DNA from: Syngnathus acus
Lineage: Eukaryota > Chordata > Actinopteri > Syngnathiformes > Syngnathidae
Assembly: GCF_901709675.1 (NCBI RefSeq)
Contig: NC_051092.1
Location: 4,592,491-4,656,490, forward strand
Length of the DNA stretch: 64,000 bases
Reading direction: 5' to 3'
The notes under the pieces were generated by a model that was not told the origin of the DNA, did not search any database, and was given only the letters and a program-made list of their open reading frames with translations. Position numbers and translations under genes: made by a program. Below, piece by piece: positions 12,101 to 25,760 of this stretch (position 1 is its first letter; each line of letters opens with the position of its first letter).

Positions 12101-13860
12101 CTCTCACTGAGGACTCGTGCTTCCCGCTAATGCTAGCTTTCCATCCAAAGCTCCAATGCGAGTCTCCCATCGGGCTACCCCGCGGCGTCCGTGCGATGCA
12201 GTCTCTCGCCTTGTGTGTTGTGCCGCCAGATGATGTGGCTCAGAAAGGCTGAGAGAACTGCACAACCTGCCAGAGTTAAATTGGTTGCAGCAAAGCCATG
12301 TGCCACGATGCTAGTTAGCAGACGCGTGATGTTTCCAATATGGAGCCCATGGCCTTCTTGAAGCTCTGGAGCGCTGCGCTCTAAATTTGCCAGCAATCGT
12401 GGCTTTGTTTCAATGTACGCGCAAATGGGGCTCAGGCTTGTTATTATTCTCTTGTTTGAATGGCAACAGGTGGCTACATATTGTGGATTAACTCTGACAA
12501 ATAGAGGCTAGAGATGTTTTTGCAGTAAATAAATGATCATTTTGGGATTTGTAAATTCAATGTGACTGTCTCCAATGGCTAAATTGACAACAGATGTTTA
12601 ATCCACAAACAGACCAATGTGTTTCAATTGCAATTGCTACATTTAAAACAGTTGTCGTCTTCATGCTGGGATGCATGCATTTGAATTTTCATGACGGCAT
12701 CCTAAAAGGTTCATTTATTGTAAGATGACCTTCGCTTGGTGCTCTTCCTTTTGCCGCTTTGTTTTTGCATCGCCTATATCCGCTGCAAGGAAATAGCAGG
12801 AAAAATAATTTAGTCCGTGGCCAGCGTATGATAATAACTACTGATGTATTCATAGTGTGTATTTACCTTGAAGTGGAATCGGAAACTAGCGTGCACAAGA
12901 TAGTCGGGCATAGTGAGACTTCCTAAAGGCATCTTTGGGTAAATGCATCACTTTGAATATTTTAAGCAATTTTCAACATGTGAGCGCCCGATCGATTTAT
13001 TCTACGTGAATGTATGCGCACAGTCAATCACGAGTTTGCTTCCTTATTATTATTTTTTTTCTCCAAGACAATCACTCCAATGAGGTCTGATTGTCGGTAT
13101 GCGCGCAGCCGCTGGAGCTTAGCATCAAAGCTGGAAATCAACACCGGCTGCTTGTCCACAGGTCAAGTCATCAAGACGTGTAAAGCTTCTTGATGAATGC
13201 TTTGGCGAATACTGTTGGGGAGGGGGGGCTGTTGCTAGGCAACAAGTGTATACCAAACTAACAAGCGTGTTGGAATATAGAAAAGCAACTGAGTGCTTTC
13301 CATTGCATTTCCCAAAATGTAAGAGATGCAAAAATATTGCAACACAAAACATTGCGGAGTTCCAATCTGTAAAGACCTATACAAAGGTGAACTCTACTGA
13401 TGAAATCACCATGGCAACGCTGGAACCGTCTGACCGTCACGTGGTTACTGAGCGAAGACGTTGCTTCTGTTAAGGAAAGTTTAGCGCCAATGCTGCTCTT
13501 ATTTTGGTAGGTTTCCACTTCTGTTTTTGATTTACAAACTTTTTGGAACAAAAGGTTGACTTTGAAGTAAGAAGTAGAAAACCATCACCGTCAAGTCTTT
13601 TTGTCTGACATTGCTTTTAGGTTGACTAGTTGTTCACGAAACAAAAAGAGGTGAATAAACACTAATCGGGAATATAGTTTTTCGAATAGTTTCACGCAAA
13701 TGGTAGTTTCTCTAATTAATCGATTAACCGATTAATCCAATCGATTAACCGATTCCTAAAATATCGACAGCCTTGGTCACTTATAATCTAAAGTTGTATT
13801 TAAGGAGCAACTCTAATTTTAACAAACTTTTTTTTTTTTATGCAAGTCGATCCCATAGAC
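9199..13860. other. Intergenic stretch without recognisable genes
   Basis: About 4.7 kb. I see an imperfect direct repeat with 176-bp spacing (10122-10209 and 10298-10383), a 22-base C run at 12017-12038, a GC-rich patch near 11570-11640, and at 13710-13770 a stretch of ATTAATCGATTAA-type repeat common in fish. No open frame shows family similarity. Confidence 0.5.
12017..12038. repeat. Poly-C tract
   Basis: 22 consecutive C residues, followed by TCCCC. Confidence 0.95.
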
Positions 13861-13870
13861 GTAAAGCAAA

Positions 13871-15560
13871 GCTTTTATTAAGCAACACAAATATGACAAT
13901 ATCACAAATGAATGAATACATCTGATTGTGGTTTGCTGACTTTGCCACAGTACTGTACACACGTTTTGAAGTATCCCAGCGCTAATCACATCTACAGTGT
14001 TACATTCCACATGAATGTGCAGGAAATTGTGTACATCTGAAGCCCATACAAAGCCCCCACCCCTCCCTGACCCCCCCTCATCCTTCCCAGTACCCAACCA
14101 GCCATCAGCGCAGGATGCCAGAAGAGAATAAAGCTGACGTGGTGTGCGAGGAATGCGTGAGGAGGCCGCGGGAGGGACGCAAGGGGGTCAGGAGGTGTGC
14201 CGGCCGGCTCCTCCGACTGGCAGCTCGTCTCAGAGCATCCCATCGCCTCCGCCAACGTTTTCAAAGGGGCTGCCGGCCGCTGGAAGCCAGATGAGAAACG
14301 TCCTTGGCGGGAGCCTGCGCAAACCAGGACCCCCCACCCTGACGCAACATGAAACAGGACTTCAAGCAAACATAAAAAAACCTGAAAGTCAAAAGCGGAT
14401 CAGTCAAAGGATTTCTTCCACTCGAAGAGGAAAAAATGAACTTCAAAGATGGCTGATCATTAAGAAGAATGACGTGGCGTCGTCTTCGCCGTATGGTCCA
14501 AACGTTCTTTTTTTTTTTTTTTCTTTGTAAACACTTTGACAGGAAGGAAGGGGTTCGAGTTGTCCTGCACTGCTCCGAACTCTAATGACGGAAAGCCAAG
14601 TTGGGATGGTGAAGAAAGCAGAACACGCGATGGTTCCGTGAGAATGCAGTGAGATGCTAAATGGCCAAATAAAGCAATCTGTGAGCGCCCCAAGGCAGTG
14701 CCATGACATCATTGCCACTGCCCAAACACCATCACACATTTAAAAACAAATCCACTGTTTTACAACGATAATGAAAAATCATGCCAAAGCAAGACAAAAA
14801 TCGCAACAGCAAAAATGCATCATTCTATTTTTTTTCTTTTTTTTAAACAACTAAAGAATTTTTGGGCGACATCTGGTGCAATCTTGATGTTGCTGTTAGG
14901 TTGAATTCACTCATCCTTGTTTGAGATGTTCTGGTTTGGTGTAACGTGATACTGAAAGTATATTTTTACTTCTTTTCCAACAGAGCCGCTAACCCATGTC
15001 GTCGACGTAATCCCGTTTGTGTAAAGTGCGAGTGCCAGTTTGTTAATTGTTGGACTTTGCTTGTGTTGAATGAATTTTACAGTTGCAAGAAAGTTGGCGT
15101 TGATGCTTTATGATCCTCTCCGCTCGCATCTTTTGGCCGGCCGTTTCAATTCTACGCAATTTTCCCGATTTTTGTCAGGGCTCGACAACTCTCGGCATTC
15201 ACACGACGTACAATCGTTTCTTTTGACGGCATGATGCCAATTTGGGCCGAGGCGATTCCGCCGCTTTCTAACACGCCCGTGCCAACGTTCGTATTAGACA
15301 ACAAGATTCAACGGAACAATGTCAAACACGTCGCTATGGTACATTTATCATCAGTCTGCCTTTTTGCATTGTTTCCTCTCCATCGCCTCCAGAATCCCCG
15401 CCGGCCTTTGAAACAAATGTAAGCAGACACAATCCAGCTGGAACATCATTTTTAGAGTGTCTTCGTTTCCACTCGCGCCGCCCGGTTGGTTGGGTGTGCT
15501 TGGACTGTTTGCGTACCTTCCATTTTCCATTCCACAGTAAACGGTTGCCGGGCAGCGCTG
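13871..15560 (-). other. avpr1a: Probable avpr1a 3' UTR
   Basis: On the minus strand the sequence downstream of the avpr1a stop stays free of other genes for about 1.7 kb until an AATAAA (plus-strand TTTATT near 13876). Extent is an inference; a nearer signal could be used. Confidence 0.3.
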
Positions 15561-17557
15561 TTATTCAACCTGAGCGGAGCTTTTGGGGTAGTTGTCCAGC
15601 TCGCGACAGTTGCCCGAGCTTCCGGTGGGGCTGCGGTTGGTGGCCTTGGAGAGCAGAGTGGTCCTGCGCAGGCTGCTGTCCGAATCCTCTTTGCGGAAGT
15701 CGGCCTTGATCCGCTGGCAGCAGGGCAGGCAGTGCACAAAGTCTTGCAGGAGGTGGCCGCTGAAGATCATGTAGATCCAGGGGTTGCAGCAGCTGTTCAG
15801 GCTGGCCAGCAGCGCCGTCAGCGTCACCGCCGTGTTCTCGGAATCTACGGGGAGAGAGAGAGAGAGAGAGAGAGAGAGACGACCACTTGATTGGCTTGGC
15901 TGAGTTGAATTTATGTGCTGGTGAAATGTGAGCGCAATCACAACCGCATATTTAGCTACGCACAAGATGAAGCTGGTGGAGTTTACATAATGTTTACACT
16001 TGTAATTTGACCCGCACTGTTGATCCACCATTAGCCTAATTTAGTCGTTCTCAAATAGTGAGGCGATCCTCTCTTGGGGGAACGACTGAGCCCAGGGATC
16101 ATGCTTATTCCTTTTTTTTTTTTCCTTAATAAAGTGTAACAGGCTACAACATGTTTACTAGTTGGTAGTGGCACTTTGGTGTCAGAATGTGTGCAGGGAG
16201 GTGGGGGGGGGGGGGGGGGGGTCGGTACCAGCATGCCGCTCATACAGCACATAGGCACATTTTTTTAAGGGATGAAAAGGAAGGTGGGAGAATTTAAAAA
16301 TAATGTTAATAATTCGGTGTACGTTTTTTTTAATGTTACTAAAAATATTAGGTTATCCAGAGGCATACTTATGATAATTGTGAAGAGAATATTATTATTA
16401 TTTACAGTATAGTTGTGGTGGTGGGCGGGGATACTTTTTTTCGTCCTGAGTTGGGTAAAGAGAAAATAATTGATAAGTACTGGCCTAATTTGTACAGTTG
16501 TGTAATTTGTCCATTGTCGTTTCAAATCGTCTGACAAGAAAACGCTTTGCGGCGTTGGTTGGTATTCTCTTTGCTAAACCCAAAACACGCGCGTAAAAGT
16601 CGTGCGTAAACGAACGCGAGCTCGGCTTGAACGCACGCGGAGAGCGAAACTCGATTCACACGCGAAGTAGCCATTAAAAGTTCCACGCTCACCGGTGAAG
16701 TGGAGCTTGTCGTCCCACACAGACCACATCTGCACGGTGAAGAAGGGCGCCCAACACACGACGTAAGCCAGGACGATGACGAAGGTCATCTTGACGGTCC
16801 TCAGCTTGGCTCTGGAGATGGTGGTGATGCTGCTCACCGAGTTCTTGCCGATCAGCCCGTCCTTGTTGCCTCCGCTCTTCCTCTTCTTGTACTTGATGTT
16901 CTTCCAGATGCTGTGGCAGATAAAGCCGTAGCACACCACCAGGATGACCACGGGCACCAGGAAGATGCCCACGGTGATCCAGGTGATGTAGGCGCGGGCG
17001 CCCCACGGCTCGATGAAGTGCGCCCAGCAGTCCTTGACGCCGGTGCCGTTCTGGAACTCGCTCAGCGAGAAGATGAACATCTGCGGCACGCTCAGCACCA
17101 GGCTGCACGTCCACGTCGACACGATCATCACGCACGAGCGCCGCGTGGGCTGCTGGAGCGTCTTGAGCGGGTGGCAGATGGCGATGTAGCGGTCCACCGT
17201 CATCATCACCATCATGTACGTGGACGCGAACATGCCGGTCACCTGCAAGTGCTTGACGATCCGGCACAGAAAGTCCGGCCCGTAGAAGCGGAAGGTGATG
17301 TCCCAGCACAGCTGGGGCAGCACCTGGAAGAAAGCCACCACCAGGTCGGCGAAGCTCAGGTGGCGGATGAAGAGGTGCATGCGCGACATCTTCCTCTTGG
17401 TGTTGTGCATGGCCAGCAGGACACTGACGTTGCCCACCACGGCCACCACGAAGGTGATGCTCAGCACCAAGATCTCCATTTGGGCAACCTCCTCGTCACG
17501 CGCGAACGGGTCCGAGCTGTTCTGGGGGACGCTGTCGTTGCCGCCGGGGCTCCCCAT
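15561..17557 (-). CDS. avpr1a: Arginine vasotocin receptor V1a
   Basis: Class A GPCR for vasotocin/vasopressin; the family couples to Gq/phospholipase C. Two coding exons: 17557-16693 (ATG 17557-17555; donor CACCG|GTGAGC) and 15844-15561 (acceptor CCCCGTAG, stop TAA 15563-15561), joined in phase 1, total 382 aa. Visible: N-glycosylation site NSS near residue 13; TM1 from [37 protein letters not shown] cysteines FLCRIV and [23 protein letters not shown] after TM3; [15 protein letters not shown] into TM6; [23 protein letters not shown] in TM7; and a palmitoylation-type CC in [25 protein letters not shown] and the [13 protein letters not shown] tail fit V1a rather than V1b or the oxytocin/isotocin receptor. 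The intron sits before TM7, the conserved family position. Adjacent ppm1h on the same strand matches human AVPR1A. Teleosts have two V1a paralogues; which one this is cannot be told here. Confidence 0.96.
15845..16692 (-). other. avpr1a: avpr1a intron 1
   Basis: 848-bp GT-AG intron. It contains a (GA)n run at 15852-15879 that on the transcript is a (CU)n run forming the polypyrimidine tract of the exon 2 acceptor, and a G run at about 16203-16221. Confidence 0.9.
15852..15879. repeat. GA dinucleotide microsatellite
   Basis: About 14 GA units, immediately intronic to avpr1a exon 2. Confidence 0.95.
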
Positions 17558-17703
17558 GTTAGAGTGGGACCGAGGCTGCTCGTCTTCTCAGCAGTGGGGC
17601 ATAGTGGCTGATCTGAGCCTGAGGGTCGCCCCTGACTGTGCCTCGGGAGGAGGGCTGCGTCCGTACGTGTCCCACCGAGCCGTATAAGGTGCTGCGCTGC
17701 GCC

Positions 17704-17728
17704 GCGCTGTGCTGTGCTGTGCTGTGCA
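17704..17728. repeat. GCTGT pentanucleotide repeat in avpr1a 5' flank
   Basis: Four to five GCTGT units, with degenerate GCTGC units to the left, about 150 bp upstream of the avpr1a ATG. It lies in the likely 5' UTR or core promoter. Confidence 0.85.
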
Positions 17729-20722
17729 GCGTGGCGAAGTGTGGAGAGAGCGAGAGAGAAAATGCCCGCTGAGCTGCTCCTCTGCTTCTGCTGCTGTGGA
17801 GCCTTTTAACTCGAATCATATTTCACGCCGGGAGAGCGGAAGGGTTGACTCTCTGAAAAAAAAAAAAAAAATTCTCACTCACGCCCCCAAGATGTGCAGT
17901 ACGAGATGTAGGAGCTGCGTGTGTCGGAAATGATGCCAACTTGTACTTTTTTTGATCGTTCTAGAACTGGAGGACAATTTAGGCACCAGTCATTTTATAT
18001 TACTTTTTTTTGTTTGTGTTTTCACACAAAACGGCATATTTGGCGTCACCTTTTTTACAGATACCTGAAAACATTGCAAGTTCAGTTGTTCCAATACTAT
18101 TTTTTTTCAATACTAATTTAATTTTATTATGAATTCTGACAGGATTGGGAAAATCAATGTGCATGCAATGTGTTAAAAAGGTATGACATTCACAACACAT
18201 AAAACTTTTTTTTTTCTTTTTTTAAATTATCATACTTATGCATCCCCCAGCCGAGTTGTAGAAAAAAGCCCCACGTTTCCCTCGCCTATGGCTGTGTCAA
18301 AACAGAACTCTCAAATGGACCGTTAGGTAGATTGGTTTCATACGTCACTAACCCCGCCTCTTTCTCATTTAGACGTCACTAACACAGCGCGAACTTTGAA
18401 CCCATCCACGTTTTAACGCAAACAGCTGCGCAGGTACTGCAGGAGAGGAAGTGCTCCGAACCAAAGTGTACAAAGGACAACAAACACATTCGAGCCACAG
18501 AAAGGCTTTTAGTTGGACTTTATTTATGCAGCAAAAATGTCCAAACAACTCCCAAGGCGTTTGTGGCAAATATTTTACTGACTGTTTCAGCAATTTGGGA
18601 CAATTCAAATGCGGGACATCTTTCACTTTCCCAGGATGGATATCAACAGCAATAATCCTGTTCAAGTAAGTCTATTTTTGTATTTTTTGTGTAGTCTTTT
18701 TGTGTCGTTAGCTTTGCAACATCGGCACTAGAGTGTTGGGAACCGTTAAAAAATATATGAAAGATTTTTTTAAAAGGAATTTGTCGTTTTTTTGCAAATA
18801 TGAATATGATGGTTTTATTGGTCTGAGTGAAACCCTAACCCTCCAAAATTAATATAATATATTGATATGAAAAGTCTACACTCCCCTGTTCATATTTGCA
18901 ATTAAAGTAAATGACACCAAGAAAAATGATTTCAAAACTCTTATAATTAAGTGCCTTGAATTAATCACAAATCATTTTGAGTTATTCTAGTAGGCTTTTT
19001 AATACTTTTCCACCTCCTCCTAGCAGAAGCTTAAAGGTTTCATGATGACAATAACTGCTAATTTGGAATTGTTTAAATTATACCACAGTTTCACCGGAAA
19101 ATTTGAAAAGGTGTATTTTGTTCTCCTTTTGAATCCACATTTACGTAGACGCTTATAATTGCATATGGAACAGGATGTTACATCTCAATTAAATGTCATC
19201 AGAGCACCTTGTAATCTGCTCTTATTATTACGTCGCCCGCTCGACTGTGAACACCGTGTGACTTTCCAATTGACTGCCTCGAAAACAAGCGGCAAGACTT
19301 TTTTACAGCGTGCATGCCGTAATCCCTCCCCGCTTGGTCCAATCATCACTTTTGTGTTAAAAGCACTTGTGAACATTCAGCACATGTCGCAAGTCTCCCG
19401 CAAGGATATGAGAGCCAAAACAAAACAAAAAAAAATCACAAAGAGCGAGTGGTTATTAAGAACCACGTGTTACTTCGAGCGTCACGCGAGTCTTGTGGCG
19501 GACTGACAAAATGGAATGTTGTTTGTGCAGCAAGGGAAGATTTCCACAGCTGGACGCTCGGTCTTATCTCTCACATAGGACTGATTTATGTCACTTGTGT
19601 GTTTCTTATTTGGAGTCGGCTAACAAACGGATTGAGCGCAGTTGTCTATGGAATGCGAACGGAAAGATTCGCACGTGAGGCTTCCCTTTGGAGTTTTATT
19701 TTCACTCCTTTCAGCACTGTTGGCATGTCCAAGATTAACTTTAAAGTTGTCTATTTGCAGTTTCATCATCTTTAATGCCATAACATGCCACAAGATGGCG
19801 CCAAACCCCTTGATAATGGGAAAGTAGAAAATGGTATGGCGACTGTTTTACTGCTGAGCCCAAAAAAATCTGAAATATTTGCCCTGCAAAATGGAGTTGG
19901 TCCAATCTCATACTCAGTGGGTCAATTTCTACGATCCACGCGCTGATAGTGGACCTTCATTTGTGCAGATATCCTCCTTCATTTCCGAAGGTTCCTTCAG
20001 CAAACAGTCCAAAGCGGAGACCCTGGGGAGGCCCCTCACCCTTCCTTTGGCCCGCACTTCCTTTAAAACTTCCCGCCGGAGAGTTGAAATGACTCAGTAG
20101 CGTTTCCGCAATGATCTCGAGTGTGTCCGCCGCACACCGGGAGCTCAGCAAAGAAACTATTTTTCAAGCCTTTGGCAACGGTTGCACCGCCGATCCTACG
20201 AGTGTGTGTTTGTGTGTCCCCCTTCCCGTCCGGGACTCAAGTGGAGAGGTCACCCCGAGCTCATCATCTCTTGTTTATGGAGGCCGTCACTCCAGGAGGT
20301 TCTCGGAGATCTAATTTAAACTGTTGCCTGGATTATTCTCGTTGGCCGCATGATGTAAAGACTTGGCGCGACATCGTCAAGTTGACCCAGAAGCACGGTG
20401 ACGCTCGTCGTGTCTCCCAGAGCTAGAGAAGACGGTCCCAATCATTTCCATTAGGGTTACCTTCTTTTCATGCTCCAACGGTGGCTTATACTCGCTAATA
20501 CTGCTTGCTCTTTGTCCATATGATGTTCCAGAAAGCATAAAGGGCAAAAAAAATTGAATGTTTCATTTTCTTGTTCTCCCACCTCCATCTTTAATTAAAT
20601 GCATGGTCATTTTTTTGTTTATGCAGTGGAACCTGAAATATATTTTATATTATCTATATATTTATTTGCATTATTTATTTCTATATTTAATTTGTTTATT
20701 TTATATATTTATTTATTTATGC

Positions 20723-20763
<41 letters not shown>

Positions 20764-23700
20764 TTTTTAAAGTAAGGCATAAAAATGTAAATACCAAAAA
20801 TTCCAGTATTTTTTTAAATATATTTAGTTCTCTATATTTATATATTTTTTTAAAAGTAAGGCATGACAATGAAAATACCAAAAATTCCAGTGTTTTTATT
20901 CTATTTTTTTGGCCCCCATATTTTCCCCGAGAGTTTATTTTGTCTATTTCCACTACAGACTCCAAATATACCACGTATGCACCGGGTAAATGTATACTTG
21001 TCGTTATGACTCTTACCAAACATGGCTCGGTGCACTACTTGGACTTGAAATGAACCGTCCGTCTAAGAATGCCATGTACGCTTAATGTCAAATGCATATA
21101 AAATGTCATGCATCAAAGGAATGTGGCAGTATTTAATAAAGCGCGCCAGATGGAGGCCGCGATGTTCTTTCGACACCTCATGCATTTTAATGGCGGTTCA
21201 ATACCACGCGTTCAATGTGTACATGTGCGGGTTTTAAAAAAAAAAAAAGCCAAATGAAATCTGACCCCAAGTGAATTTTCACATTCTACAGGAGCATTAA
21301 TTTAATTTAGTTTCCTGCTCGTGTGCGGTCCCGCAGACAGAACCAGACATTGACTTTTCTTTCAGCTCCGCGGGTGGCAATGGCACACTGGACAAGCGCA
21401 GTTTATTACATTTGTTCGACAAATTGTGGTTTGAGGGCTGATGCCACAACTGGATCAAGCTCATAATGCCACTATTACAGCCTGGTTGAAACTTTTGCCA
21501 TGATGCACTTAAAGGTCACTGTCACTCCTGAAGCAAAGTTTGACCACAACAATTTTGGGAGTCAATTCAAAATAAACTGGTTGCCAGCCTACTGCATTTT
21601 TTTTTTTTTGCCATACGAGTGCAAAGGGAAAAAAAAAAAAAATCAAGCGCGACTTTTAAATATGAACCATTTCTGAGCGTGCACAAATGTTATTTTAGCG
21701 TCATACAATTTACACACTGATATTTTATGACATCATTATTATCCTTATTTTCCTTTTACGCGGTTCTACTGCTTCACATTGAGGGTCCAATTTGGAACAA
21801 GCACAAATGTGATCAAATACTTTCCAGCCCCATAAATGGAGGACGAGGGCCGACCGACATTTGCATTGCTGCAAAGTGGCCACAAGCTCAACCACAGAAT
21901 CACCCGAGTATTTTTTTTTTTTTCTGAGCGCCATCATTTGACTGTAGCTGTTGATCAGACGGAGCGAATGGAGATAAAAGGACGCATATTTTGTTAGTAT
22001 CTCCAACAATAACAATTGTCCAACAAATTGAATGTGATTTGAAACGGCGGGGCGAGGAACGTTCTCGCCCATCGCTCGCCGGGCCATTCTACTCCGACAC
22101 AAAACCCGATGGCCTTTTTTTTTAGTCGTAATGAGGCGTTTGAGTGTGTCCGTACTGTTTAGCTTCACTGCATCTGTTCAACCGTCAACTTTGATTGTCA
22201 TCTGGATCATTAGTTTCTTATTAATTGACTTTTTTCCTTATGGCAGCAAGCTCCAATGAATTTGTTCTTGAGCAGTTTTCAAAGACATTAAAAAGTTTGG
22301 AGAAGCTCAAATAAAGGTCACCTGTAAAAGGCTCGACCGGGTCTAAAAAGTTTAATACGGCCAACTTTTTTGTTTGAATAATCTAAGGACTGCGGTTAAG
22401 GGAGCACTTGCGAAAAGGAAGCCCATTAGTTGAAGCTGAACGACGGAAGGATACGTTGGACGTCTGAAAACTTGAAACATCTTTGCAATCACGGCAGCTT
22501 AATGGAAACACGACGGCAATGTCAGTAGGCAAATTAAAACAACTCGTCACAAAGTCAGAAATGAATCGGCGAGAGGCCGCAGCTGGCGTCACTCGGGTTA
22601 CGGATGAGTCATGATCAAATGTAAAAGAATCCGACGCTCCTTCCAGCGGACCCTCGTTTGAACAAACCGTCGCTAATGAACGTGACTCAGCCTGGACAAA
22701 AATACGGATGTGCAAATATGGCCGCACAAGGTTTTCATTTTGAACTTTGTCTCAACAAAGTCGATGGAGTCGCCGTCCGTCTCGCTTCCATTCGTTTTGC
22801 TTCGAGTTGCAGGTGAGAGCCGGAGCCTTTCGAAAGGTGAAAGGTCACAACATGGCCGGCCCCCTTTCTTTTTTTTTTTGTGGGAACAATGCGGGGAATT
22901 TCCCCTTGGCTGCTCCCAGGGCAAAAAAAAAATCCTTGGTTGAGGGAAGAACTTGACCCCTTTGAACACCTTTGGGATCAACCAGAGCGGCGCTGGCGAG
23001 CCGGCGGGCCTTCTCACATGAGTAATGATTATCCTCTGGATAAATTGGCAAGACCATTCCCACACCAAAAATCTTCCCAGAACCCGCAAAAGCAAACTCC
23101 CCGCAGAGCGCACCAAAAGCGGCTGCTCTCATTCCGAGTGACTGATGCTTGCTGACGTTGCGTAATCAAATCATCGCAGTTATTGATACACATCCATTTT
23201 GTCGTCTCGCCAGATGAACATGTAAGACGGGAGCAATAAGGCTCGCCCCCGGGCGGAAGGATGTTATTGGCTCGCACTTGACGATGAGGAAAAAAGGATA
23301 TTAAGAAGGTTGTGATGGATGAGTGATGTCACTTCCTGCTTTTTCCCCCCCATGGCTTAACACTATGGGTTTTATTTTATGCATCCCAAGATAAGCGTCC
23401 AGGCTTGTAACATTCACATGAAAGCAAAAGCAAATGATGAAAAGATGCTCTGATGTTGCTGAACTCATTGCTTTTAAGAATAATTTACCCTGCGATGTTT
23501 GTTTTTTTCCCCCCTTGTCTCGATGGCTTTAAAATGGCCGCAGCAATTTGATTGATTTATTTTTTTTTTATTTAGCTTCAAAGCTTCTCCCTCCAAAGGG
23601 ACAATGAGACCTTCATTTGCGTAGCGGAAGCGCCCGAGCAAACATATGGTGATGCAAGGAAGAGAATGTTCTTTCCTCAAGAGCGACGAAATCAATGCTC

Positions 23701-25760
23701 TAATTTATACCTACATAAAGTTTCGTCGACGCTGGGAAGGAAAACGTAAGACCTTACGAAACCTATTTCAGTTTTTAAGTCAAATTAAGATGAAAACAAT
23801 TACTGTTTAGTTGAATGTAACAACAGTAATCATTTTGATAATTGTAATTGGCATTGATTGTTTTGTGCTATTAACTTAAAACACATGTAGGCCAAAGCAT
23901 TCAGCTTCCTTATTTACTGCCAGGCATTTTCTAATCATGCAGAATTGATTCTTCCCAAAGAACAAGATTGCAAGTTTCTGCAAGTGGAAGAGATTTTTCC
24001 AGGTGAGGCCGGCGGCTTAATAGCGAATTGCTGCTTATCAGCGCACGGCAAGCCGTGGCCGCTTTGCAGCTTCTCATCAGAACTGGCGGCGGTGGCAATT
24101 TGAAAATAGTACTTTAAAAATACCGCGTTTCAGTTGGAGACTTCGGAGATGCAAATTACAGTATACAACAATAGCCTCTTGACTCAAGGTACATTGAACT
24201 TGGTTATCTTGTAATGAATAACATAATGCAATACAAATCCAATTCGTTCTCTGTGGGCAAATCCTTCATCGTCGTGTCACCATGAGGGCAAAATGTCACA
24301 TTAATCATAATTATCACTGTTATTCCTAATTATCCCTCCCACGGGCTGTCATCAACTGGAAATGAAACCAGCGTCAGTCTATCCAAGTCCAGTCAATGAT
24401 GTCCAAACTGCATGTGAGCGTGCCAAAATCACTTATCAAACAATTCCACACGGGGGGCTAATCTGTCCCCTCGGCTATCGCGCAGCCACAGGCGGCGGCT
24501 CGCAACAAAGGTCCAATCAAGTCCCTCCTATTCCGGGCCCAGCCGGGTTTCCTCTCACGACCACTTATCATGTTTGTTCTGACATTCCCGACGTGGAGCA
24601 CCTGGCACACGACACGGAGAACGAGACTCTCAGTCCAAAAAATACACTCGTGCAGTACTTTTGCAGAGGTTATCAAAATATTAGGGACAGGCTTGCATTC
24701 AACTTTCATTCTTACTCTTGTGTGACAATGATAATGTCGCGAAAACTTTCCCGTGGCTCGCCAAAATAAACGGATAATGTAATGTGCATGCCAGGCCACT
24801 AGTTGGCGCCACTTTTTATGGAGTTGTTTTAAATACACAAATGACTTTTTTACGGTAATGCGGGTGGCATTAAAAATACAGATGTCTGTTTGTTTTTTAA
24901 GTATTAACTATCTGCTTTTAACTGTCAGTGAGGCCAGACTAAATGTGCCTCACTTCAAAAGTACAAGCACAATAAACATATTGTTGAGTTAATGGCTACT
25001 ATATATCTTTTGATGCAGCTCTTGCATCGGGTCATTGATGTACCTAATGAGCTTGGCTTGCTGCTGCGTTTGAATAAAACACGTCAGTAAATAAAGACTT
25101 GACACAGACACACGACGACGTAAGCATTGGACAAGATAAGCCGGACTGTTCTCATTTTCTGCTATATGGCAATAAGCTTCACGGTCTTGATTGGATTTTA
25201 ATTGAGGGCACATTTTTACTGCTCATCAAACACGACACGGCTGTCGCGCATACTGTACACTGTGACCGCTGACCCGCCGGTCAACCCTGTTGAGATCCAA
25301 TCTTCTCATCGGTGTCTGTTGACATTGTTTGTTCGCACTTTTTTGATAAAGGTCTCCTCATATCCTGAGTCGCTGCTCAAAATGTTGTAAAGAATGGCAA
25401 ATATTGACCCTTTAATCTACAATATGGCATTGGTTTCACATCTTGACCAAATTTGTTTTCTTATTGCGCATCTGATGCCCGGCTTCAATGTTACATAAGC
25501 AACTTGCTATGTCTTAATTGGTTGTAAAAAAAAAAAAAGCAAACAAATGCGGTGAATTTATAGGGTTAGGAATCAATAGGTAGATTATTTTCATATACAG
25601 ACAGCAACTTTTTACGCACGCAGGGGTGTAAAAATATATATGTTTTATCTATTTTTCTGACCATATACAATAAATACAAATACATAAATACATTTTCTGC
25701 ACACATTCTGTTGACAAACTCATTTTGAAATCAAATGTCAACGCAAAGAATTTTTTCAGC
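17729..25760. other. Intergenic stretch between avpr1a and the TIR gene
   Basis: About 8 kb with no gene I can support. Contents: avpr1a 5' flank; at 18342-18383 two copies of ACGTCACTAAC separated by a GC box (CCCCGCC), promoter-like; an AT-repeat region 20640-20760 with a TA run at 20731-20760; several homopolymer tracts. Short open frames at 19159, 20121 and 24362 have no recognisable domain and no splice context. Confidence 0.5.
20731..20760. repeat. TA dinucleotide repeat
   Basis: About 15 TA units at the end of an AT-rich region. Confidence 0.9.

Noticed and set aside
14144-14530. Open frame of 128 codons downstream of avpr1a
   Set aside because: No start context, domain or splice signals; it lies on the strand opposite the probable avpr1a 3' UTR.
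16689-17309. 206-codon open frame on the minus strand within avpr1a exon 1
   Set aside because: It is a frame-shifted reading of the receptor exon with no family resemblance.
16700-17611. 303-codon open frame on the plus strand opposite avpr1a exon 1
   Set aside because: Product is His/Asp-rich low complexity typical of a frame opposite GC-rich third positions; the receptor on the other strand explains the sequence.
24362-24769. 135-codon open frame in the intergenic stretch
   Set aside because: Composition looks random, no domain seen, and no flanking splice sites with consistent phase.
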